A stretch of DNA of 64,000 nucleotides from the NCBI GenBank assembly GCA_016647705.1, contig CM028335.1:10678905-10742904 (forward strand). Reading direction: 5' to 3'. The first letter of the stretch is position 1, and each line of letters begins with the position of its first letter. Below the pieces are notes generated by a model that ran no database searches, had not been told where the DNA came from, and saw only the letters and a program-made list of their open reading frames with translations. Below are positions 55,618 to 64,000 of this stretch, piece by piece. The stretch is from Eucommia ulmoides (Eukaryota; Streptophyta; Magnoliopsida; Garryales; Eucommiaceae). A program made the translations under genes and the position numbers.

Positions 55618-58016
55618 TTATGTACCGCAAGGCCTCCGACGGACGTTCCTCCGCCCTCGTCGTTGTGCAACAGGAGGTTCCTCAGCCTCCTCATGAACTT
55701 GTGTAACTTGTCCGAAGTTCGTGAACGCCTGATGCATACTCCCCGGGATAGCATCGACGTCGTCCTCGAACCACGGCACCGGCGACACTTGTCTTTGCAA
55801 TCTTGTGGGTTCGGCAAATGCCACCGGAGGAATGACGCCTGAAGTTGAAATAAATTCATCCATCTCCGGAGTGACGAATGACGATGACGGGTGTGTACCT
55901 AGCTGCGATGCGTAATGCGAATAAGGGTCATGCATCTGGTACACGTTGGATGGCCCAGCATCGTCACCCATGCCGTACGAACTAGATGATACGGCATGAG
56001 CGCCCATGCCGTACGTACTAGATGATCCGGCATAAGCGCCCATGCCGTACGATGTAGAAGGTTCGGCATCGCCCACACTACCTGGACGATAGGCATCAGA
56101 AGTCCATGGCTGAGGAGAAGGCTGAGGAGCAGCCTGAGGAGATGAAGGAACGTCAGCTGCCACATGGCGTGGTACTCCTCGATACATCCTCCCAATGGTG
56201 CCATCATTGATGGCATGAGCCAGCTCGATACCCGATTCTGCAGTACCGGACCGTAGGGTTAGATCACTCAAGCGTATCAAGTTTGATACCTCCGTATCCT
56301 ACGAAACACATAAATTGGTTTAATTAATACATGAATAATAACAACATAATCTAACTCATATAACTAAACAGATGGTACAGTCAATGTGATCATACATCTA
56401 ATCCCAGTCGTCCTCCTATTGGTAGATACCCAAATTGAGGTTGGTACGCCGGGTTGACCAAAAATCTTCGTGTGATTCGCCAATACCAATCTATGTATTC
56501 TTGGTCAACCCCTATCCCTTGCTCAAAATTGGCGACATCTGGTGCTTGCCGATTATTCCACGCAACTATATGTGCATGGTGATGGTCAGCCCAGTTTGCA
56601 CGGAAGTATCCTCGCCGAGTAATTTTGTGCAAGTTCCTGTCCCACATTACCGGTTCAGGAACCCCTTGGCGATAACCAAACTGTCGTAGCACGCGGAGGG
56701 GATACGTGTACTCGACAATCTCATAGCATATTAGGGGCAACTTTGCCATCCAAATATCTTCTCCATCTTTAGTATATGGAGGCAAAGTCGGCAAGGTATA
56801 GGGCATCCAAATGACCTGTAAAATAAAATATAAACAAACAAATAAAAAAATTAAAATTTCGATATAAGTAAATAAATAACCTCGTCATTCTTCAAGCGAT
56901 CTAACTGATCGCGATACACCACCAAAATATGCATCGGCAAATTATCCAAATTAAATTGAAGAGTCCACCTGTACACCAAAAATATAAATCATAAGTTTAA
57001 TATCCATAAATAAATATCTATTACATGATAAATGAAATTAAAAATAAAATACTAATTACTTACCAATAACCCCTCGGAGCAGCTGGGAACTTCAAGTCGC
57101 CGTCGTAGTCGAGCTCTCCGAATGATATATTATAGTCGGGGAGAGGGACTACTTCAGGCCGAAGCCTTGGAAATCGCTCCCAAGCCCAACACTCCAACAA
57201 AAATAGGCACCCGGCAATGTGTTTCGTGTTGGGCTTCGTCGCCTTACAGAGCTCGCGGTAGAGGATCGCTAGGGTCGCACTGCCCCAGCTATACTTGACG
57301 AAAGGTGTCAAGTCACGCAGCAGTAGGAGGTAGGCTAACTTAACTCTGTTGTGTGATTTATCAGAAAACAACATCTCACCAAGCATAAGCAAGCAATATG
57401 CATGTGCGTAGCAATGCATAACCTCCTCGTCGGCCTCGTCAGGAACTATAGCAAAGGTATCCCGTAACCACTTCAGCGTCAAAGACCCATTCCTAATCTT
57501 ATCCACTGGTGGTTGTACTCCGAGTAGCTCACCGCAGAGTCTCTGCCAGACGGTATCCTCATGCGAGTCATCATTCTGGATAACTGGCAACCCATGCACG
57601 GGTAACCCCAATAAGACGGTCACGTCCTGCAATGTGACAGTCATCTCCCCGACGGGTAGATGGAAAGTGTGCATCTCTGGACGCCATCTCTCTACCAACG
57701 CGGTTATGAGGGCCCTATCTAACCGCTTCGGCCACAACCTAAATGGGCCGTACAAACCAACTGATTCTATTAACTGTATAACTCTAGGGGGGACATTTTC
57801 TCTCCATTCCCTTACATCGTGTCCAACACAGTCAAAAGTATTGATATCCTGAAATATTTAATAAGACATAATAAATAACATTAAAAAATTAAAAAACTTA
57901 AATAAAAAAAAAACAAATGCAATAACCTAAATGTTTACCTGCGCTAACCAAACTAGTTCGGACCTGTGCTGTCCCTGTTGGTGTAGAACTGAAGTATCTT
58001 CAGGCCCAGGATGCAT
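55618..58016 (-). CDS. Plant mobile domain (PMD, MAIN/MAIL-like) protein, five coding exons, 683 aa
   Basis: Minus-strand exons are 57939-58016 (residues 1-26, MHPGPEDTSVLHQQGQHRSE), 57064-57848, 56881-56968, 56396-56815 and 55618-56298. All introns have GT and AG ends and the frame carries through (78+785+88+420+681 bases). The PMD (aminotransferase-like plant mobile domain) spans roughly residues 40-430: WRPEMHTFHLPVGEMTVTLQ and DVTVLLGLPVHG, then LLRDLTPFVKYSWGSATLA, YRDQLDRL and VIWMPYT. The C-terminal exon is Pro/Ser-rich with four 12-residue repeats around YGMG or YQM (Tyr 541, 553, 565, 577). It ends RRGRRNVRRRPCGT, a tail typical of PMD-C proteins. Host relatives (MAIN, MAIL1) are nuclear and act in silencing and genome stability. 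No inactivating change is seen. Confidence 0.88.
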
Positions 58017-58055
58017 AGCTGAAATTTTTTCCCACAACACTCGTGGTAAATTTGT

Positions 58056-58257
58056 TAGTACGAAATTAAAATTTAATCATATTTATAAACAAAATATAAG
58101 ATTCATTATAAAGAAATGTGCGCGACAAGTACATAAAATTTATAATACATAAAAGTTGACATAACAAAAAAATAAAGTAGCATAAACATTCATTACAATA
58201 AACCGACAAGATCAATTGGGTGCAAGGCAGGGTCGGGATGGACATTTTCGCCTATCA
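58056..58257 (-). repeat. Inverted copy of the transposase 3' end, upstream of PMD
   Basis: Reverse complement of 53733-53933 with about 10% difference. It holds a non-functional fragment of the transposase C-terminal knuckle (GATAGGCGAAAATGTCC...), and a TATAAATA at 58080-58087 on the minus strand, 65-70 bases before the PMD ATG. It could give PMD a local promoter in addition to the end-repeat promoter. Confidence 0.88.
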
Positions 58258-58259
58258 AA

Positions 58260-60740
58260 ATTTAATAAATAAAATAACAAATTAAACAAATAATAGGTAT
58301 TTAAATTTTATATTTTTCTAATTGTCAAATTTTCAGGGGCCAAAGTGTATATTTTTAATTAAATAGCTAAATTAGAAAATTAAACTAACTAAAAATGTAA
58401 TATGTTGATTTATATTTTCCTACACATGTGAAAGGGGCGAAAGTGTAATTTTTAATTTAACAACTAAATTAAACAAATAATAGGTATTTTAATTTTATAT
58501 TTTTCTAATTATCAAAATTTAAGGGGCCAAAGTGTATATTTTTAATTAAATAGCTAAATTAAAAAATAAAACTAACTAAAAGTGTAATTTTTAATTTAAC
58601 AACTAAATTAACAAATTAAATAAATACATTTTAAATTAAATAACAAAATTCAAAAATGAAACTAACTAACAATTTATTTTAAAATAATAGGTTGAAAATT
58701 TTATATTTTTGTAATTGAAAAAATTTCAGGGGCCAAAGTGTATATTTTTCTACACATGTGAAAAGGGCGAAAGTGTAATTTTTAATTTAACAACTAAATT
58801 AACAAATTAAATAAATACATTTTAAATTAAATAACAAAATTCAAAAATGAAACTAACTAATAATTTATTTTAAAACAATAGGTTGATATTTAATATTTTT
58901 CTAATTGAAAAAATTTCAAGGGCCAAAGTGTATATTTTCGTACACATGTGAAAGGGGCGAAAGTGTAATTTTTAATTTAACAACTAAATTAACAAATTAA
59001 ATAAATATATTTTAAATTAAATAACGAAATTAAAAAATGAAACTAACTAATAATTTATTTTAAAACAATAGGTTGATATTTAATATTTTTCTAATTGAAA
59101 AAATTTCAAGGGCCAAAGTGTATATTTTCGTACACATGTGAAAGGGGCGAAAGTGTAATTTTTAATTTAACAACTAAATTAACAAATTAAATAAATACAT
59201 TTTAAATTAAATAACAAAATTAAAAAATGAAACTAACTAACAATTTATTTTAAAACAATAGGTTGAATATTTAATATTTTTCTAATTGAAAAAATTTCAA
59301 GGGCCAAAGTATATATTTTCGTACACATGTGAAAGGGGCGAAAGTGTAATTTTTAATTTAACAACTAAATTAAACAAATAATAGGTATTTTAATTTTATA
59401 TTTTTCTAATTATCAAAATTTAAGGGGCCAAAGTGTATATTTTTAATTAAATAGCTAAATTAAAAAATTAAACTAACTAAAAATGTAATATGTTGATTTA
59501 TATTTTCGTACACATGTGAACGGGGTGAAAGTGTAATTTTTAATTTAACAACTAAATTAACAAATTAAATAAATACATTTTAAATTAAATAACGAAATTA
59601 AAAAATGAAATTAACTAATAATTTATTTTAAAACAATAGGTTGAATATTTAATATTTTTCTAATTGAAAAAATTTCAAGGGCCAAAGTGTATATTTTCCT
59701 ACACATGTGAACGGGACGAAAGTATAATTTTTAATTTAACAACTAAATTAAACAAATAATAGGTATTTTAATTTTATATTTTTTTAATTATCAAAATTTA
59801 AGGGGCCAAAGTGTATATTTTTAATTAAATAGCTAAATTAAAAAATTAAACTAACTAAAATGTAATATGTTGATTTATATTTTCGTACACATGTGAAAGG
59901 GGCGAAAGTGTAATTTTTAATTTAACAACTAAATTAACAAATTAAATAAATACATTTTAAATTAAATAACAAAATTAAAAAATGAAACTAACTAACAATT
60001 TATTTTAAAACAATAGGTTGAATATTTAATATTTTTCTAATTGAAAAAATTTTAAGGGCCAAAGTATATATTTTCGTACACATGTGAAAGGGGCGAAAGT
60101 GTAATTTTTAATTTAACAACTAAATTAAACAAATAATAGGTATTTTAATTTTATATTTTTCTAATTATCAAAATTTAAGGGGCCAAAGTGTATATTTTTA
60201 ATTAAATAGCTAAATTAAAAAATTAAACTAACTAAAAATGTAATATGTTGATTTATATTTTCCTACACATGTGAATGGGGCGAAAGTGTAATTTTTAATT
60301 TAACAACTAAATTAACAAATTAAACAAAATAATAGGTATTTTAATTTTATATTTTTCTAATTATCAAAATTTCAGGGGCTAAAGTGTATTTTTAATAAAA
60401 TAGCTAAATTAGAAAATTAAACTGACTAAAAATGTAATATGTTGATTTATATTTTCGTACACATGGGGCGAAAGTGTAATTTTTAATTTAACAACTAAAT
60501 TAATAAATTAAATAAATACATTTTAAATTAAATAACAAAATTCAAAAATGAAACTAACTAACAATTTATTTTAAAACGTTAGGTCGAAAATTTTATATTT
60601 TTGTAATTGAAAAAATTTCAGGGGTCAAAGTGTATATTTTTCTACATATGTGAAAGGAGACAAAGTGTAATTTTTAATTTAACAACTAAATTAACAAATT
60701 AAACTAACCAACTAATTAAACAACTAAACCAACAAATTAA
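58260..60740 (-). repeat. Right intronic array of ~188-190-bp tandem repeats
   Basis: Reverse-complement counterpart of the left array. Marker word GGGGCGAAAGTG or variants occurs near 58436, 58760, 58954, 59142, 59334, 59523, 59715, 59899, 60090, 60282, 60466 and 60655, about 188-192 apart except near the inner edge. The order of variants differs from the left array, so the arms have been reshuffled independently. Confidence 0.87.
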
Positions 60741-61059
60741 ATTAACAAAACAAACAAACTAACTAATAATTTATTTTAAAATAATATATTAAAAATTTAT
60801 ATTTTTCTAGTTGTTAAACTTTTAGGGGTCAAAGTGCATATTTTTTTTAATTAAATAGCTAGAGTAAAAAATTAAACTAACTAACTAACATTTTTTTTAA
60901 AATAATATATTATTTTATATTTTCTTAAACATGTGAAAATGGTCAAAGTATAATTTTTACTTCAACAATTAAATTAACCAACTAACTAACAAATAAAGGT
61001 AAAAAATATACTAATTAAATTAACAAATAAATTAAAAAAACGTTAAAAATATACTAACC

Positions 61060-61155
61060 TGTGAATAGAGGAGTAGAAGTCTGAATAGAAGAAGTATAAC
61101 TAGAACAAAAAATATCAAAATGAAGAACAAATGAGAGAAGGAGGAAATGAAGAAA
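61060..61155 (-). other. Predicted non-coding leader exon of the PMD transcript
   Basis: Mirror of 48107-48209: ends in CTATTCACAG before a GTTAGTATA donor (61058 leftwards). The matching acceptor is TTTCAG|CT immediately before the PMD ATG (exon starts 58018). The intron is about 3.04 kb and includes the repeat array and the transposase-derived segment. Confidence 0.6.
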
Positions 61156-61159
61156 TGTG

Positions 61160-61687
61160 AATTTTAATGAAATCCGGCAAGTGATATTTATAGGCGAAGT
61201 TGTGCACATATACCGAGATTTCAAAAATTCAAAAATTCAAATTCAAAAGGGAGAGGGGAAAGGGAGGGGGGAAAGAAGCAGCCTAAAGGCTGCCTTCTCT
61301 GCAGCTTTGGCCGGTCGTTTGACCGGCCAAAGCAAACGGCGACCAGCCGTGTAAACGGCTGGTCGCCGTTTGGTGATCCCGCCCTTCATAAGGGCGGGAT
61401 CACATTTTAAAAAAAAAAAAAAAATTCATTTGATCCCGCCCTTGTGAAGGGCGGGATCAAATAAAAAAAAAAAAAAAATTATTGATCCCGCCCTTCGCAA
61501 GGGCGGGATCAAATTAAATTAATTTTTTTTGATCCCGCTGTTCACAAGCGCGGGATCAAAAAAAAAAAAAAAAAAAATTTCGATTTCGCCCTTCACAAGG
61601 GCGAAATGCATTATTCACGTAAATAAGTTAAAAACTATTTTCATTCAGTAATTTTTTTTTTTTTAATATTTAATAGGTAAACAACTC
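61160..61687 (-). repeat. Right terminal inverted repeat, outer part with eight hairpins
   Basis: Mirror of the left end. Hairpins at 61274-61607 show the same eight stems, with compensating or small changes in some: one loop reads TTCGCAA instead of TTCACAA, and one stem has CTG/CGC. The distal ~80 bp end at GGTAAACAACTC. Confidence 0.88.
61183..61193 (-). promoter_or_regulatory. TATA box of the right (PMD) promoter
   Basis: CTATAAATATC on the minus strand, identical to the left-end box, about 125 bp before the shared splice donor. Confidence 0.68.
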
Positions 61688-61697
61688 ATGATTTATT
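61688..61697 (+). repeat. Target-site duplication, right
   Basis: ATGATTTATT, identical to 47564-47573. Confidence 0.92.
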
Positions 61698-62847
61698 TGT
61701 TTTTTTTTTCCTGATTTTAGTGGAGTTATTATTTATTGGTTGTGATTATTTTTTTGTTAATTTTTGTTTTGTTCTTCCGGTTTATTTTTTAACGATCATT
61801 GTCTTTTTCAATGCTTTTCTATTTATTTTATTTTTTGTTGAATGTTTGTTGGATGTCTTTAGATTTTTTAAGTTTTTACATTTTTTCTTGAACATCCACC
61901 ACTAATTTTAATAACTAATTTTAAATAACAATGTGAATGATCATAGAGCATTATAAAAAATAATGTGAATAAAAATGCGAACATTCACAGTAACATAATT
62001 AATATCAATATGTATTAAAATATTTAAAAATAAAAATATGAATATTCATATCTTATCATATTTTTCATAATTACATTTTATGTAAATTATGATAAAAAAA
62101 AAAAAAAGTTCAAGAACATATGACTATTTTCTAAAATAATTTTGAAGACTAAAAATTTGATTATAGTAGCTAAGGATTTATTTTTTTATTTCTAAATAAT
62201 AAAATTTCCTTAATTAATAAATGACCCTAACCCCAATACTTCATTTTCTCATGTAGTCCTTGTCTCCATTTTCTTCAAAGCCTAATACTTCATTTTCTTC
62301 AACTTTCCCTCTCTATTTTTTTCAATTTTCAAAATAGCTTGTTCTTTCTGCCTTCTCTCTCCGCACAAAACCACTTCTGAACCCATATTTCATGTCGTTC
62401 TTTTTCGTGTTTGTCACCATAATCATCTTCCTACATCCAAATGACACCGTCGTCGCCTTTACTCTACTTGTTGTTCGTCTTCGTGTATCGTGCTCAATCT
62501 GTGGGTGATCTGAATGACATATGATGTGAATAGCGGTCGTGGTAGACGAACGGCGATTGACGATTGTGGTGGACAATTTGAACGACGATTGCGGTGGACG
62601 TTTGTCTTCTCATCCGCTCTCTCTCTGGTCTGGAAAATTCCGGATATGAGAAGTCTAGATCTGGATTTTTCCAAATCTGATCGTTCATGTGAATGTTCTA
62701 GTTGGTCGTCATGAAGTTCGGATCAGAGAATGTTCGTGTGAATTTTTTTTTTGAATATTTGCACCATTTTTCAATTATATTTTTTTGGCATTTCTTGATT
62801 TTTGGATGAGTTTTTGGGTCCATTTCATTATGAATATATTTTTTATT

Positions 62848-62883
<36 letters not shown>

Positions 62884-63493
62884 TCTCAATGAATGTTCAT
62901 ATCGATTAGATTTTTGGTGAATGTTCATTGTAATTCAGTGTACGTTTATACTGATTATTAGTTTACGGGCTAAATGTGTCATTGTGGTTAAAATTTCAGA
63001 TCTGGAATTTTTGAGATCTGATTTGAATGTTCATGTAAAATACATAGATTCAATACATAGATATGAATCTTTATTCCCAGTGTTTGCTTTGGTGGGCGTT
63101 TGTTTGTGTTTTGGTGAATGTTCATGCCGATTTTGTTAAATCTAATTTGATTTTGTTAATTTTTGTGAAGCTTTTTATTTATTTAGGTGAATGTTCTTTT
63201 CGTTGATCTTAGGTTTCTTTCATATTTCTTGATTTATGTTTTTTGTAATTGTTCACATAGGGATGTAGAGCGATTAGATTTAGTTTTTGGGTTGAATGTG
63301 TCATTTGTGGTTGGTAAAAGTTCATGTCGATTTTGTTTTGGTTGATTTTAGGGATTTTTGATGTTTTGATTTATTGTTTATGGTGTTTTGGGTGAACATT
63401 TATATGGTTTGATAAATTTTTCACACTGAGATTGTATTTTGTTGATTTATTCACTTAAAGAATAATGCACATTTATAACAACATAATCAATGT
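61698..63493. other. Right flank of the MULE, T-rich, no gene recognised
   Basis: A less AT-rich patch at 62340-62720 (with CTCTCTCTGGTCTGG and GATCTGGATTTTTCC) does not encode a recognisable protein. An (ATT)n microsatellite is at 62857-62881. The phrase GAATGTTCAT recurs near 62891, 62921, 63023 and 63116, often followed by CGATT, and also occurs left of the MULE. Confidence 0.4.
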
Positions 63494-63505
63494 TAACATA
63501 ATCTC

Positions 63506-63581
63506 GAACCCCTAACCTTACAGAGACCCCTCAATTGCTTTAACTCAAATGTGTCTTACCACTTGAGCTACACCTTGTTGG
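63506..63581 (-). mobile_element. Short tRNA-derived (SINE-like) insert with 12-bp flanking repeats
   Basis: On the minus strand: CCAACAAGGTGTAGCTCAAG, then an A-box-like TAGCTCAAGTGG and, near the other end, a B-box-like GGGGTTC running into GAGATT. The insert of 76 bp is bounded by TAACATAATCTC at 63494-63505 and 63582-63593. It does not fold as a proper tRNA by eye (no acceptor stem pairing). It is best read as a truncated tRNA-type SINE or a tRNA-like retrocopy. Confidence 0.55.
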
Positions 63582-63593
63582 TAACATAATCTC

Positions 63594-64000
63594 TTATGTT
63601 TATACAACATTCTACACATGTTTTATTAAAATATCAACAATAATTAACATTTAAAAAATATTTGATATTAACAATGTTTATTACAAAGTATCAATAAAGT
63701 TGATACTCATCTATTAAAATAATCACAATTAAACATGAGTTAAACTAAAACAAAATCAAAGCAAAAAATGTTTATTGTCTATCCAAATCATAAAATTTTA
63801 ATGCAACATTTTGCACATGTAACTAAATAATTAATAATTTAAAAATCAAAACATTGTTCTATGGGAACTAAAAACATTAAATAAATAGAAATAGAAAAAG
63901 GGCTTTGGAATTTAAAATGAGAAAGAGTCTCACATTACTTTTTATATGGCTCTAGTTTGTTTTTCTTTGACAAAGTCAGCTTTACCTTATTTTATTGAAC
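63594..64000. other. AT-rich right edge, nothing recognised
   Basis: No coding region, RNA gene or repeat with a partner could be seen. Confidence 0.5.

Larger units (their letters stand above)
47574..61687. mobile_element. Complete autonomous-looking MULE, 14,114 bp, TSD ATGATTTATT, with transposase, two small genes and a PMD gene
   Basis: The element begins GAGTTGTTTACCTATT at 47574 and ends with its reverse complement at 61687. A perfect 10-bp duplication ATGATTTATT lies at 47564-47573 and 61688-61697, within the 9-11 bp expected for Mutator-like elements. The outer 100 bp of the two ends differ at about one base plus A-run length. Each end carries eight GC hairpins, a TATA box, a leader exon and a repeat-filled intron. 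Plus-strand genes: transposase (50978-53778), small gene 1 (53951-54385) and small gene 2 (54673-55179). Minus strand: PMD protein (55618-58016). All are open with canonical splice sites. The combination argues for a young, possibly mobile copy. Confidence 0.93.

Noticed and set aside
63506..63581. Functional tRNA gene
   Set aside because: Box-like motifs are present but no acceptor stem or proper T-arm can be drawn, and direct repeats indicate an insertion.

Overview
The window looks like nuclear DNA of a flowering plant, most likely a eudicot. It is very AT-rich and intron-bearing, and it is dominated by plant transposons of several classes (Tat-type Ty3/gypsy, PIF/Harbinger, Mutator-like/MULE, tRNA-derived SINE, MITEs). 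The only ordinary host gene with intact coding sequence is the first exon of a TIP1 aquaporin at the left edge; its remaining exons lie outside the window. The species cannot be named from the sequence.

Layout. 137-520: TIP1 exon 1 (minus), with candidate TATA boxes upstream. 1125-2467: decayed PIF/Harbinger (HARBI1-like) transposase. 2468-5942: AT-rich, no gene seen. 5943-8123: MULE-like element with long inverted arms, no coding capacity seen. About 10302-11368: a 1.07-kb foldback palindrome. 11812-27131: old Tat-lineage retrotransposon (element 1), itself hit by a 3.07-kb LTR-type insertion (17061-20134, 5-bp duplication AAGAG) and a 0.92-kb solo LTR (24818-25737, duplication ACAAG). 27501-41252: second, related Tat element (element 2) with both LTRs, carrying a 1.44-kb Athila-like solo LTR (31988-33426). 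Both Tat elements keep the order gag-PR-RT-RNaseH-second RNaseH-integrase followed by an antisense ORF, and all coding parts are broken by stops and frameshifts. 41253-42333: remnant of a CC-NBS-LRR resistance gene (minus), split by an intact-looking SINE with a 13-bp duplication. 43096-44412: two head-to-tail GC-rich MITE-like units. About 44895-46645: an element with roughly 115-bp inverted ends that resembles a Pack-MULE.

47574-61687 is the most interesting part: a complete 14,114-bp MULE flanked by a perfect 10-bp duplication (ATGATTTATT). It carries four apparently intact genes. On the plus strand are a two-exon 905-aa MURA-type transposase and two small paralogous genes of unknown function (144 and 168 aa). 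On the minus strand, converging on them, is a five-coding-exon plant mobile domain (PMD/MAIN-like) gene, read here as a 683-aa protein. Each end bears a cluster of eight GC-rich hairpins, then a TATA box, a short leader exon with an identical splice donor, and a first intron filled with about 12 copies of a roughly 188-bp repeat. The two strands are therefore driven from mirrored promoters in the terminal repeats. An inverted copy of the last ~50 bp of the transposase gene plus the downstream spacer sits just upstream of the PMD start, which records how the PMD side was assembled.

Together the intact coding, near-identical ends and perfect duplication suggest the MULE is young and possibly active, whereas the retrotransposons to its left are old. 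All readings were made by eye; exon boundaries rest on GT/AG sites and frame continuity.
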